DNA of 64,000 nt from Capnocytophaga sp. ARDL2 (GTDB taxonomy: Bacteria > Bacteroidota > Bacteroidia > Flavobacteriales > Flavobacteriaceae). The notes beneath the pieces were generated by a model. That model was not told where the DNA came from, ran no database searches, and saw nothing but the letters and a program-made list of their open reading frames with translations. A program made the position numbers and the translations under genes. The stretch covers positions 992,001 through 1,056,000 of the forward strand of contig NZ_CP168034.1 of the NCBI RefSeq assembly GCF_041530365.1, written 5' to 3'. Shown here in pieces: positions 18,551-27,420 of the stretch; the first letter of the stretch is position 1; each line of letters starts with the position of its first letter.

Positions 18551-20578
18551 ATGACAAATAATATATTGTTGACTTCGTTTGATGAAGTTCCATTTTTAAA
18601 AATAAAAAACGAAGATTACTTACCCGCTTTTGAAAAAGCAATACAAGAAAATACTGAAGAAATTGATGCTATTTGCAATCAAACGGCTCAGCCTACTTTT
18701 GAAAATACGATAGAAGCAATGGAATATTCTGGAAAACAACTCAATAGAATTTCATCTGTGTTTTTCAATTTGCTCAGTGCTGAGACCAATGACGAAATGC
18801 AACAAATTGCTCAAGAAGTAGCACCAAAATTGTCAAAACTACGCAATGATATCGCATTGAATCAAGAGTTGTTTTTACGAGTAAAAGAGGTATATGAAAC
18901 CACTGATTTTTCAAAATTGACGATAGAGCAACAAACATTACTAACACAAACGTATAAATCTTTTGTGCGAAACGGAGCTTTGTTGGACGAGGAAAAAAAG
19001 CAACAATTAAGAGAAATCGATGCACGATTGGCTGTGTTGACGTTGCAATTTGGTGAAAATGTTTTAGCAGAAACACAAAAATATCGCTTGCATATTACAG
19101 ATAAAATTCGATTGGAAGGATTGCCAAAAGACGCATTGGAGACGGCACAAAAATTGGCTGAAAAAGAAGGGAAAAAAGGTTTTATTTTTACCTTAGATTT
19201 TCCAAGTTATTTACCGTTTGTAACCTATGTAAAGGATAGAGAATTGCGTAAAGAATTGGTGATTGCAGCCGGAAAAAAAGCCTTTCAGGAAAATGAACAC
19301 AACAATGAGGCAATTGTCAAAGAAATTGTCAATCTCAGACAAAAAAGAGCTGAGCTTTTAGGGTATAAAAATCATGCACATTTTGTGTTGGAAGAACGCA
19401 TGGCTCAATCACCTGAAAAGGTATTGTCTTTTTTAAACGAATTGTTGGAAAAAGCCAAACCAGCTGCATTAGCAGAGTTTGATCAATTGACACAATTTGC
19501 AAAGAAAACAGATGGAATTTCAGCTTTAGAAAAATGGGATGCCAATTATTTTTCTGAAAAAATGAAACAAGAGTTGTATGATTTAGATGATGAAATACTT
19601 CGTCCGTATTTTTCATTACAAAATGTTTTGAACGGAGCATTTGCTGTAGCTGGAAAGTTGTTTCAATTACAATTTAGAGAAACCAACCAAGTTGATGTCT
19701 ATCACAAAGATGTACGAGTTTTTGAAGTTTATGATACGAACAACAATGAGAAAATTGCGTTGCTTTACACCGATTTTCATCCAAGAAAAGGTAAGCGAAA
19801 TGGTGCGTGGATGACATCTTATAAATTACAATGGAAAGAAAAAGGAGAGCATCATATTCCACATGTGTCTATTGTATGCAATTTTACGTCTCCAACAGAA
19901 ACCAAACCTTCATTATTGACGTTTAATGAAGTTACAACACTGTTTCACGAGTTTGGTCATGCCCTGCATGGAATGTTGGCAAATACCGTATATCCGTCAT
20001 TGTCAGGAACTTCGGTTTTTTGGGATTTTGTAGAATTGCCAAGTCAGATTTTCGAAAATTGGGTGTATGAACCAGAAGTGTTGCAATTGTTTGCCAAACA
20101 TTATGAAACAGGAGAGGTAATTCCACAAAAATATATTGATAAAATCAAGGAGAGTTCCAACTTTTTAGAAGGATTGGCTACAGTACGTCAATTGAGTTTT
20201 GGATTGCTCGACATGGGGTGGCATACATCGTCGATTGAAGAAACTGAAAAACTAAAAACATTTGAAAACAAACAATTTGAATCGACAAAAATATATCCAG
20301 ATGTTTTAGAAAATGCTATGAGTACCTCATTTTCTCATATATTTTCGGGAGGATATTCCGCAGGATACTATTCGTATAAATGGGCAGAAGTTTTGGATGC
20401 AGATGCTTTTGCCTATTTCAAAGATAAAGGAATTTTTGACTCTGAAATTGCTGCAAAATTTAAAACTTTATTGTCAAAAGGAGGTAGCGAACATCCGATG
20501 GATTTGTACAAGGCGTTTAGAGGACAAGAGCCAAATGTGTCGGCTTTAATGAAACGAGCAGGTTTGATAAATAAATAA
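18551..20578 (+). CDS. dcp: M3-family peptidyl-dipeptidase (Dcp-like)
   Basis: A 675-residue zinc peptidase that removes dipeptides from the C-termini of peptides. The zinc site is FHEFGHALHGML (HExxH), with the downstream glutamate in FWDFVELPSQIFENW. The helical N-terminal region and PRKGKRNGAWM loop are typical of the Dcp/oligopeptidase A group. No signal peptide is visible from the ATG at 18551, so a cytoplasmic role is likely. Thirteen upstream codons are open but overlap the terminator of the previous operon. Confidence 0.9.
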   Translation: MTNNILLTSFDEVPFLKIKNEDYLPAFEKAIQENTEEIDAICNQTAQPTFENTIEAMEYSGKQLNRISSVFFNLLSAETNDEMQQIAQEVAPKLSKLRNDIALNQELFLRVKEVYETTDFSKLTIEQQTLLTQTYKSFVRNGALLDEEKKQQLREIDARLAVLTLQFGENVLAETQKYRLHITDKIRLEGLPKDALETAQKLAEKEGKKGFIFTLDFPSYLPFVTYVKDRELRKELVIAAGKKAFQENEHNNEAIVKEIVNLRQKRAELLGYKNHAHFVLEERMAQSPEKVLSFLNELLEKAKPAALAEFDQLTQFAKKTDGISALEKWDANYFSEKMKQELYDLDDEILRPYFSLQNVLNGAFAVAGKLFQLQFRETNQVDVYHKDVRVFEVYDTNNNEKIALLYTDFHPRKGKRNGAWMTSYKLQWKEKGEHHIPHVSIVCNFTSPTETKPSLLTFNEVTTLFHEFGHALHGMLANTVYPSLSGTSVFWDFVELPSQIFENWVYEPEVLQLFAKHYETGEVIPQKYIDKIKESSNFLEGLATVRQLSFGLLDMGWHTSSIEETEKLKTFENKQFESTKIYPDVLENAMSTSFSHIFSGGYSAGYYSYKWAEVLDADAFAYFKDKGIFDSEIAAKFKTLLSKGGSEHPMDLYKAFRGQEPNVSALMKRAGLINK

Positions 20579-20591
20579 TTTTGTATATTTG
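20563..20591 (+). promoter_or_regulatory. Sigma-A promoter of the cysteine synthase-like gene
   Basis: TTTG (20563-20566), 17-base spacer, TATATTTG (20584-20591): full Bacteroidota consensus. It overlaps the end of the dcp gene and lies 38 bases before the ATG. Confidence 0.65.
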
Positions 20592-20628
20592 CAGTCGCAA
20601 AGTCATCAAATAGACTTTACAAGAGAAT

Positions 20629-21660
20629 ATGAAAGAAAAAATAGAAGCAAGTGAATCTATTTTAGAATTTATTGGAAATACACCTTTGGTACGATTAAAC
20701 AAAGTTGTAGAAGGTTTTAAAGGACTATTTTACGCAAAAATAGAAGCGTTTAATCCAGGACACTCTGCAAAAGATAGAATAGCATTACACATCATTGAAA
20801 CAGCTGAGAAAAAAGGAATACTAAAGCCAGGAAGTGTTATTGTCGAAACTACCTCGGGAAACACAGGTTTTAGTTTGGCAATGATTGCAATGATAAAAGG
20901 CTACAAATGTATTTTGGCGGTTTCTGATAAATCGTCTATAGACAAAATCGATATGTTACGTGCTATGGGTGCAAAAGTTTATTTGTGTCCTGCTAAAGTA
21001 TCAGCAGAAGATCCACGTTCGTACTATAATGTAGCTAAAAAAATCCACGAAGATACTCCCAATTCGGTATATATCAATCAATATTTTAATGAGTTGAATG
21101 TTGAGGCTCATTACCTGACCACAGGAAAAGAGATTTGGGAGCAAACCAAAGGTACTTTGACTCATTTTATAGCATGTTCGGGTACCGGTGGTACACTTTC
21201 GGGAGTTGCAAAATATTTGAAAGAAAAAAATCCAGAAATTCAAGTAATTGGAATTGATGCCTACGGTTCGGCTATTCAAAAATATCACGAAACTGGTGAG
21301 TTTGACGAAAATGAAATTTACTCTTACCGCATCGAAGGTTTAGGTAAAAATTTAATACCTACTACAACCAAATTTGAATACATAGACCGATATGTAAAAG
21401 TAAATGATGAAAATTCGGCTTTGTCTGCAAGAGAATTGGCATTGAAAGAAGGATTGTTTATGGGGTATACTTCAGGATCGGTGATTCAAGCATTGAAACA
21501 ACTCAACGAAGAAAATATCTTTGATAAAAACAGTAGAGTAGTCGTAATATTGCCCGATCACGGTTCGAGATATTTAAGTAAAATCTACAGTGATCAATGG
21601 ATGAACGACCAAGGATTTGTAGTAGAAAAATTAGACAACGAATTGATAGTAGTTGAATAA
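20629..21660 (+). CDS. PLP-dependent cysteine synthase / cystathionine beta-synthase-like enzyme
   Basis: A 343-residue fold-type II PLP enzyme. The PLP lysine lies in [13 protein letters not shown], the substrate loop in [11 protein letters not shown], and the phosphate-binding loop in [14 protein letters not shown]. The N-terminus ([16 protein letters not shown]) is shared by CysK, CysM and bacterial cystathionine beta-synthase. No C-terminal CBS pair is present. It makes a cysteine-type product from an activated serine and a sulfur donor; exactly which pair cannot be told from sequence. Confidence 0.85.
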   Translation: MKEKIEASESILEFIGNTPLVRLNKVVEGFKGLFYAKIEAFNPGHSAKDRIALHIIETAEKKGILKPGSVIVETTSGNTGFSLAMIAMIKGYKCILAVSDKSSIDKIDMLRAMGAKVYLCPAKVSAEDPRSYYNVAKKIHEDTPNSVYINQYFNELNVEAHYLTTGKEIWEQTKGTLTHFIACSGTGGTLSGVAKYLKEKNPEIQVIGIDAYGSAIQKYHETGEFDENEIYSYRIEGLGKNLIPTTTKFEYIDRYVKVNDENSALSARELALKEGLFMGYTSGSVIQALKQLNEENIFDKNSRVVVILPDHGSRYLSKIYSDQWMNDQGFVVEKLDNELIVVE

Positions 21661-21678
21661 ATAATAAAAATAATCAAC

Positions 21679-21714
21679 AAAAAAACTCATGTTTGCAAAA
21701 ACATGAGGTTTTTT
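21679..21714 (+). terminator. Terminator between convergent genes
   Basis: A-tract, CTCATGTTT, GCAA loop, AAACATGAG, T-tract. It is symmetric and can serve both the cysteine synthase-like gene and the converging lipoprotein gene. Confidence 0.8.
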
Positions 21715-21733
21715 GTTGAAACAAAATGAAATG

Positions 21734-22288
21734 TTATTCTTCATAAACAAAAGGTACGTAGAAAAACGTTCCATTTGAAAGAATGTATTGAGCATTTTCA
21801 CTACTTTGCAAAGTATATAAAAATGTACCAGAAATTCTTTTGTTAGTCAAATCTACTTTGTCTATTACAACTCTACCCTCAATACTCGAAGGGAGTAGTA
21901 AATTGAAAGTAGAATACGTGATTCCTGTATGCGTAGAATGAAAAGTTGCTGTACTAACATTTACAGCTTCAAAAGATTCATTTCCACCTTCCCAAGGATA
22001 TGAATAACCTTCTCCAAAGGTACCTTTCAAAACCATTTTTAGAGTAGAAATTCTATAATCTTCACTTTTTCTTTTAAATTTTGCTGTGATTTCCATTGTA
22101 CCATTGGTTTTCAATACTGCACTAACATCATTGGTTACATTGCGTTCAGAATCAGTATATGCCATAATAGGAGTGGCAGCAACGTCGCTATTTTCAACAC
22201 CTTCTCCCAATTTCTCAGTTTCACATGATACAAAAGCAAAAGTTGCTATTGCAAACAATCCTAAAGCAAATTTTTTAATCATATTCAT
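21734..22288 (-). CDS. Putative lipoprotein of unknown function
   Basis: A 184-residue protein with signal IKKFALGLFAIATFAFVSC and lipobox FVSC followed by acidic ETEKLGEG. The mature region is beta-rich with polar strands (TLKMVLKGTFGEG, ISGTFLYTLQSSE) and resembles small flavobacterial surface lipoproteins, but I recognise no named domain. ATG 22288 and an in-frame ATG two codons later are both possible. It is monocistronic, with a -7 element upstream on the minus strand. Confidence 0.6.
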   Translation of the reverse strand: MNMIKKFALGLFAIATFAFVSCETEKLGEGVENSDVAATPIMAYTDSERNVTNDVSAVLKTNGTMEITAKFKRKSEDYRISTLKMVLKGTFGEGYSYPWEGGNESFEAVNVSTATFHSTHTGITYSTFNLLLPSSIEGRVVIDKVDLTNKRISGTFLYTLQSSENAQYILSNGTFFYVPFVYEE

Positions 22289-22321
22289 AATGTGTTTTTG
22301 TTTTTCGATTTAAATATTTTT

Positions 22322-22329
22322 CAAATATA
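22322..22329 (-). promoter_or_regulatory. -7 element of the 21734-22288 lipoprotein gene
   Basis: TATATTTG on the minus strand, about 33 bases before the start. No clear -33 TTTG. Confidence 0.4.
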
Positions 22330-22352
22330 TAATATTTCTGAAATATTAAGAT

Positions 22353-23666
22353 TTATTTTTTACTTTTTTTTTCAATTCTCAAGGTTTGTACCAGTAAAAT
22401 TACCCCAATAATAAAGAAAATTGCAAATAGTAATATAGCATTTTGTACTTTTCCTGTCAGTTGTGTAATGAGTCCGTACATGCTCATACCGAATACAATT
22501 CCAATCTTTTCTGTAGAATCAAAAAAACTGAAAAAAGAGGTGGTATCTTCTGTTTTAGGCAATAATTTAGAAAATGTAGAACGAGAAAGAGATTGAATTC
22601 CACCCATTACAAATCCTACGCAACCAGCTGTGATATAAAATTGTATAGGTTGTAAAATAGTGTAGGCATATAAGCAAATTCCTATCCATATACAATTGAT
22701 GACTATCAATGTTTTGAAATTGCCAATTTTACTTGCCAATTTTGAAGTGAGAAATGCCCCAATAATAGCGATTAATTGTATGATCATGATACTAATAATC
22801 AATCCTATAGTGCGTTGGTTACTGTCTTTCCATTGAATTTCTTTTTCACCAAAATAAGCAGCAATAATCATGATAGTTTGCACCGCCATATTATACACAA
22901 AAAACGCTTGTAGATATTTGCTAATTACCGCATTTTCTTTGATTTGAAAATATACCTTTTTTAGTTCTTTGAGTCCGTTGGTTAAAATACCCATTTCAAA
23001 TTTTTTATCATTCCTGAAATTGGGTAAATATCGATAACTAATCTGACTAAAACCGATCCACCACAATCCTACAGCTACAAAAGAAAAACGCATTGCTTGT
23101 TCAGTATTTTGAAAACCAAAAAGTTCGTGCTTCATTATGATGACGAGTAAAATAATCAATAAAAGTACACTGCCTATATAACCCATTCCAAAACCTTTGG
23201 CACTCACTCGGTCTTGATTTTCCTTTGAAACAATATCGGGTAGATACGAGTTGTAAAATACCAAACTTCCCCAAAAGCCAAGCAATGCCATCAAATAAAA
23301 TGAAAGACTAAAATAAAAGTAATCCAATGAGAAAAAATACAATAGCATACAACCTGTTGCTCCCAAATAGCAAAACAATTTGAGGAAAAACTTTTTATTG
23401 CCCAAATAATCGGCTACACCGGATAAAACAGGAGAAATAATGGATATGATAATAAAGCCAAAAGCAGTAAGGTAACTAATGATAGATTCGCTAGGAACTT
23501 CGGTTGAGCCTATAGTCCAACTTCTCATTTCACGTTGAGCAAAGAGCAATCCGTAAAATAAAGGAAATACAGACGAACTCACCACTAACGAATACACAGA
23601 ATTTGCCCAATCGTAAAATGTCCAAGCATTAATAATTTTTTTATCGTCTTTTTTAAAGGTGTTCAT
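22353..23666 (-). CDS. MFS transporter, UMF1/Atg22-like family
   Basis: A 437-residue polytopic protein with about 12 hydrophobic segments. The N-terminal WTFYDWANSVYSLVVSSSVF is the signature of the UMF1 (Atg22-like) branch of the major facilitator superfamily. The yeast relative exports amino acids from the vacuole; the bacterial substrate is unknown. The start at 23666 follows a good promoter at 23689-23721. It ends 65 bases from the neighbouring lipoprotein start and is probably a single-gene unit. Confidence 0.82.
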   Translation of the reverse strand: MNTFKKDDKKIINAWTFYDWANSVYSLVVSSSVFPLFYGLLFAQREMRSWTIGSTEVPSESIISYLTAFGFIIISIISPVLSGVADYLGNKKFFLKLFCYLGATGCMLLYFFSLDYFYFSLSFYLMALLGFWGSLVFYNSYLPDIVSKENQDRVSAKGFGMGYIGSVLLLIILLVIIMKHELFGFQNTEQAMRFSFVAVGLWWIGFSQISYRYLPNFRNDKKFEMGILTNGLKELKKVYFQIKENAVISKYLQAFFVYNMAVQTIMIIAAYFGEKEIQWKDSNQRTIGLIISIMIIQLIAIIGAFLTSKLASKIGNFKTLIVINCIWIGICLYAYTILQPIQFYITAGCVGFVMGGIQSLSRSTFSKLLPKTEDTTSFFSFFDSTEKIGIVFGMSMYGLITQLTGKVQNAILLFAIFFIIGVILLVQTLRIEKKSKK

Positions 23667-23688
23667 TTTTATAATATTTTGAAAGGTT

Positions 23689-23721
23689 CAAAAGTAGGTA
23701 AAAAATGAGTATACTACCAAA
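23689..23721 (-). promoter_or_regulatory. Sigma-A promoter of the UMF1-family gene
   Basis: On the minus strand TTTG (23718-23721), 21-base spacer, TACTTTTG (23689-23696), 22 bases before the ATG. Confidence 0.55.
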
Positions 23722-23851
23722 TGAATTGTAAAAATGGGGTTGACAATAAAAAATTTTCCGTTCATACAGAAAAAAGCTGTTCATACATTTTATTTTGAAG
23801 AGTGAAGGAAAGTTCTTAATTTATGCAAATGTTTTTTAGAACACTTATTCA

Positions 23852-24168
23852 ATGAAATTCAAACTCATTCTCAAGCAATAACAGGGAAATGCCATTCCTT
23901 TCAATTATCAATATCCTTTGTCGACTGCCATCTATCGTTTTATGAAATTGGCAGATGAGGAATTTGCTACAGAAATTCAGAACAAAGATTTTTGGAAAGG
24001 GTTTAAGTTTTTTACTTTTTCAGATTTGGTATTCAGAAATTTTCAATGAGACAAAACAGCATACGCATAGCCGATGGCGATGTGGTTTCGTTGTTTGTGG
24101 ATATTTATATTCCTAAGGGTTACCGCTCGTTTTTGAAATCTCTGCTTCTTAGTGGTAAAAAGAAATAA
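23852..24168 (+). pseudogene. Degraded cas6 (CRISPR endoribonuclease) remnant
   Basis: Translation from ATG 23852 gives KFKLILKQ, a stop, then GNAIPFNYQYPLSTAIYRF, MKLADEEFATEI, WKGFKFFTFSDL, another stop, and in a shifted frame IADGDVVSLFVDIYIPKGYR. This is the N-terminal pattern of Cas6, the RNase that cuts CRISPR transcripts. Only about 100 codons remain, with at least two stops and a shift; the C-terminal RNA-binding loop is missing. No repeat array or other cas gene is in the window. I judge it a relic. Confidence 0.65.
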
Positions 24169-24224
24169 ATTAGCATCAATCCGCTTTTTTTATCTATATA
24201 CTTCATGAAAATAAAGAAATACCG

Positions 24225-24232
24225 TACCTTTG
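24225..24232 (+). promoter_or_regulatory. -7 element of purK
   Basis: TACCTTTG, 21 bases before the purK ATG at 24254. Confidence 0.5.
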
Positions 24233-24253
24233 TGGTTTAAACTATTAACAACA

Positions 24254-25408
24254 ATGGATTATTTTTCTTCTGAATTCAAATTAGGAATTTTAGGTGGTGG
24301 TCAATTGGGAAAAATGCTTTTGACCGATACGCGTAAATTCGACATACAAACTTATGTGTTAGATCCAAGTGCCGAAGCTCCTTGCCAGTTTGGGGCAACG
24401 AAGTTTTTTCAAGGTAGTCTTACAGATTATGATACGGTAATGCAACTTGGAAATCAAGTAGATGTATTGACCATCGAAATCGAAAATGTAAACTTAGATG
24501 CTTTGGAAACTTTAGAAAAACAAGGTAAAAAAGTTTTCCCATCGGCTAGTACTTTGCAATTGATAAAAAATAAAGGAAATCAGAAAGATTTTTATACAAA
24601 ACACAGTATTCCCACTGCTCCATATCATAGATTTTCATCTGTTGATGATTTAAAATCTGCGGTAAACGAAGGAAAAGTTAGCCTTCCTTTTGTGTGGAAA
24701 GCTACCGAAGGTGGTTACGACGGAAATGGTGTAAAAGTGGTGAGAAAAGTCGAAGATTTGGAGGTTTTACCCTATACAGAATGTATTGCCGAAACGATGA
24801 TTCCTTTCAAAAACGAATTGGCAGTGATTGTTGCTCGTTCGGCTTCGGGAGAAATCAAAACTTATCCTGTAGTTGAAATGGAATTTCACCCAGAGGCCAA
24901 TCAAGTAGAATATGTGATTTGTCCGGCTCGTATCGATGATACAGTGGCAACCAAAGCCAGAGAAGTTGCATTGAAAGTATCAGAAGCCTACAACCATGTG
25001 GGATTGTTGGCAGTGGAAATGTTCCAAACGCAAGACGATGAAATTTTGGTAAACGAAGTAGCTCCAAGACCTCACAATTCGGGGCATTACTCAATAGAGG
25101 CAAGTTATACTTCTCAATTTGAACAACATATACGTGCTATTTTAGATTTGCCATTGGGTAATACCGAAAGCAAAGTAGCTGGAATCATGGTAAATTTGGT
25201 AGGAGAAGAAGGATATTCTGGCCAGGTAGTATATGAAAATATCGAAAAAATTATGGCTATTGACGGAGTCACGCCACATATTTACGGAAAAAGAGAAACG
25301 CGTCCGTTTAGAAAAATGGGGCATGTAACCATCGTAAACGAAGACATGACCGAAGCCAGAAAAGTAGCACAACAAGTAAAAGAAACCATAAGAGTAATAA
25401 GCAAATAA
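24254..25408 (+). CDS. purK: N5-carboxyaminoimidazole ribonucleotide synthase PurK
   Basis: PurK makes N5-CAIR from AIR, bicarbonate and ATP in purine synthesis. The 384-residue ATP-grasp enzyme opens with FKLGILGGGQLGKMLL, and has KATEGGYDGNGVKVV (ATP-binding loop), VNEVAPRPHNSGHYSIEA (metal and substrate site) and the C-terminal HIYGKRETRPFRKMGHVTI. The ATG at 24254 follows the -7 element; eight upstream codons are open but not needed. purE begins one base after the stop, so the two are an operon. Confidence 0.94.
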   Translation: MDYFSSEFKLGILGGGQLGKMLLTDTRKFDIQTYVLDPSAEAPCQFGATKFFQGSLTDYDTVMQLGNQVDVLTIEIENVNLDALETLEKQGKKVFPSASTLQLIKNKGNQKDFYTKHSIPTAPYHRFSSVDDLKSAVNEGKVSLPFVWKATEGGYDGNGVKVVRKVEDLEVLPYTECIAETMIPFKNELAVIVARSASGEIKTYPVVEMEFHPEANQVEYVICPARIDDTVATKAREVALKVSEAYNHVGLLAVEMFQTQDDEILVNEVAPRPHNSGHYSIEASYTSQFEQHIRAILDLPLGNTESKVAGIMVNLVGEEGYSGQVVYENIEKIMAIDGVTPHIYGKRETRPFRKMGHVTIVNEDMTEARKVAQQVKETIRVISK

Positions 25409-25409
25409 T

Positions 25410-25892
25410 ATGAAAGTAGCCATAGTAATGGGTAGTATCTCAGATATGCCTGTAATGCAACAAGCCATAGATGTATTGAAAGAATTTGGAGTAGAGACAC
25501 ATGTGGATATTGTTTCTGCACATCGTACACCAGAAAAATTGGTTGATTTTTCTACCAATGCGCACAAAAACGGAATCAATGTAATTATTGCCGGAGCAGG
25601 AGGAGCTGCACATTTGCCAGGAATGGTGGCTTCTATGAGTCCACTACCTGTGATTGGTGTACCAGTAAAATCGTCAAACTCTATCGACGGTTGGGATTCT
25701 GTATTGTCTATTTTGCAAATGCCTGGTGGTGTACCTGTGGCAACTGTAGCGTTGAACGGAGCTAAAAATGCAGGTTTGTTGGCAGTGCAAATATTAGCAA
25801 GTCAAAATGCTAACTTGTTAGAAAAAATGATTGCTTATAAACAAGGTTTGAAAGAGGCAGTTTTGAAAGCAAGTGAAGGTTTGGGGAAATAA
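25410..25892 (+). CDS. purE: N5-carboxyaminoimidazole ribonucleotide mutase PurE (class I)
   Basis: PurE converts N5-CAIR, the PurK product, to CAIR. The 160-residue protein has MGSISDMPVM at the N-terminus, SAHRTPEKL with the active-site histidine, AGAGGAAHLPGMVAS, and GVPVKSSNSIDGWDSVLS. These are standard for class I PurE. It follows purK with a single base between, so translation is likely coupled. Confidence 0.95.
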   Translation: MKVAIVMGSISDMPVMQQAIDVLKEFGVETHVDIVSAHRTPEKLVDFSTNAHKNGINVIIAGAGGAAHLPGMVASMSPLPVIGVPVKSSNSIDGWDSVLSILQMPGGVPVATVALNGAKNAGLLAVQILASQNANLLEKMIAYKQGLKEAVLKASEGLGK

Positions 25893-26120
25893 GCTCCCTA
25901 TCCCCAGAAGGGGAATTATGAAAATGCGTTAATTATTACGCAAGGGAGAATTACGAATTAAAAAAATACGCAGATTTTTGAAATAATCAACTTTGTGTAT
26001 TTTATTTTAGCAGATAACGCAGATTTTAGTATAACAAAAAATAAACACTCCTTTTTTTTTCTCCTTCGGAGGAAGTCTCCGAAGACTTGGAGGAGAGTAT
26101 TATGAAAGGGGAGGCAGATT
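25893..26120. repeat. Intergenic region with palindromes and a dispersed repeat
   Basis: No gene. It contains TTCGGAG-GAAGT-CTCCGAA near 26064-26082, an outer CTCC.../...GGAG pairing, and a segment at about 25960-26030 with 'acgcagatttt' words like those near 6300 and 9500. It also has a CTCCC...GGGAG pair near 25893-25950. Probably inactive repeat debris between purE and idi. Confidence 0.35.
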
Positions 26121-26639
26121 ATGGAAAAAGTAATATTGGTAGATACCAACGACAATCCGATTGGTTTGATGGAAAAAATCGAAGCTCATGAGAAAGCTTT
26201 GCTACATCGTGCATTTTCGGTTTTTGTAATCAACGTTAAAAAAGAGGTGCTTTTGCAACAAAGAGCCGCTCACAAATACCATTCACCTTTGTTGTGGACA
26301 AATACTTGTTGCAGCCATCAACGAGAAAACGAAACCAATCTACAAGCGGGTAAACGCCGTTTGAAGGAAGAAATGGGGATGGAAGTGCCTTTGGAAGAAG
26401 TGTTTAGTTTTATTTACAAGGCTCCATTCGACAATGGACTCACCGAACACGAATTCGACCATGTGATGATTGGATATTCCAACCAAAGTCCTGTAATCAA
26501 TCCTGAGGAAGTTGCCGATTGGAAATGGATGGACATTATCGAATTAAGAAACGATATCGAAGCCAATCCGCAGGTTTATACCGAGTGGTTTAAAATCATT
26601 TTTCAAAAATTTTATCATTACATAGAGTCAAAACTGTAA
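26121..26639 (+). CDS. idi: Isopentenyl-diphosphate delta-isomerase, type I
   Basis: Idi interconverts isopentenyl and dimethylallyl diphosphate for isoprenoid synthesis. The 172-residue Nudix-fold protein has the two catalytic landmarks: the cysteine in WTNTCCSHQRENE and the glutamate in EHEFDHVMIG. The remaining Nudix-like helix appears as GKRRLKEEMGM. Length and motifs are normal for type I. A QueD-like gene follows 5 bases after the stop. Confidence 0.93.
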   Translation: MEKVILVDTNDNPIGLMEKIEAHEKALLHRAFSVFVINVKKEVLLQQRAAHKYHSPLLWTNTCCSHQRENETNLQAGKRRLKEEMGMEVPLEEVFSFIYKAPFDNGLTEHEFDHVMIGYSNQSPVINPEEVADWKWMDIIELRNDIEANPQVYTEWFKIIFQKFYHYIESKL

Positions 26640-26644
26640 AGGAT

Positions 26645-27055
26645 ATGAAAGTTACCGTTAGTAGAAAAGCACATTTCAATGCAGCCCACCGTTTGCACAA
26701 TAAAAACTGGGACGATGCAACCAATGAAAAAATCTTTGGCAAGTGCAACAATCCCAATTTTCACGGACACAACTACGAATTGATTGTGCATATCACAGGT
26801 GAGGTAAATCCGGATACAGGCTATGTAATCGATATGAAAATTTTGGCAGATATTATTTACGAAGAGGTTGAACAGGCTTTTGATCATAAAAATCTAAATG
26901 TAGATGTAGATGATTTTAAAAATCTAAATCCAACAGCTGAACACATTGCCTATGTAATTTATCATAAAATTGCTAAACGAATAGACAAATCGTTAGAATT
27001 GGAAGTAGAATTGTACGAAACTCCAAGAAATTTTGTCAGATATTCAGGAAAATAA
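26645..27055 (+). CDS. queD: 6-pyruvoyl-tetrahydropterin synthase-like protein (QueD family)
   Basis: This 136-residue T-fold enzyme has the zinc ligands in FNAAHRL and NFHGHNYELIVHI, the catalytic cysteine in GKCNNPNFHG, and DHKNLN with the conserved Asp-His. QueD makes 6-carboxy-tetrahydropterin for queuosine; a folate- or biopterin-type role is possible, since no other queuosine gene is adjacent. It is probably cotranscribed with idi. Confidence 0.85.
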   Translation: MKVTVSRKAHFNAAHRLHNKNWDDATNEKIFGKCNNPNFHGHNYELIVHITGEVNPDTGYVIDMKILADIIYEEVEQAFDHKNLNVDVDDFKNLNPTAEHIAYVIYHKIAKRIDKSLELEVELYETPRNFVRYSGK

Positions 27056-27065
27056 ACTAACTTTG
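27032..27065 (+). promoter_or_regulatory. Promoter of the 89-residue gene
   Basis: TTTG (27032-27035), 22-base spacer, TAACTTTG (27058-27065), 26 bases before the ATG. It overlaps the end of the queD-like gene. Confidence 0.5.
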
Positions 27066-27090
27066 CAACAAATATTTAAAATAGCACAAA

Positions 27091-27360
27091 ATGGCAAATG
27101 TAAGAAACTTAAAGAAAGATGTACGATATGTATTAGGTGATTTGACTACTGCAGTATATATGTGGGAAATGGCAAACACTGGAAAACCAACGGAAAATTC
27201 TTCAGCTTTGTTGAATGAAATCTATGAAAAATACGATGATTTACTTTCAAAAATCAATGCGAATGTAGAAGGAAATAAAAAAGCGTATTTCAAAGGTATT
27301 TATTCAGAATTAGAAGAATCTGCAATGAATATTATTGAGAAAATTAATACATTAAAATAA
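27091..27360 (+). CDS. Conserved small helical protein of unknown function
   Basis: An 89-residue soluble, mostly helical, acidic protein (LKKDVRYVLGDLTTAVYMWE, then EIYEKYDDLLSKINA). Its own promoter and terminator make it a single-gene unit. Similar short proteins are found in flavobacteria, but I know no function, and no nucleic-acid-binding or catalytic motif is visible. Confidence 0.65.
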   Translation: MANVRNLKKDVRYVLGDLTTAVYMWEMANTGKPTENSSALLNEIYEKYDDLLSKINANVEGNKKAYFKGIYSELEESAMNIIEKINTLK

Positions 27361-27379
27361 TAGTTTTTTTCATATACAT

Positions 27380-27417
27380 AAAAAGTGCAATACTAGATTA
27401 GGGCATTGCACTTTTTT
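27380..27417. terminator. Bidirectional terminator between the 89-residue gene and pgi
   Basis: A-tract plus GTGCAAT pairs with ATTGCAC plus T-tract across a 13-base loop. It lies between two converging genes. Confidence 0.75.
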
Positions 27418-27420
27418 ATT

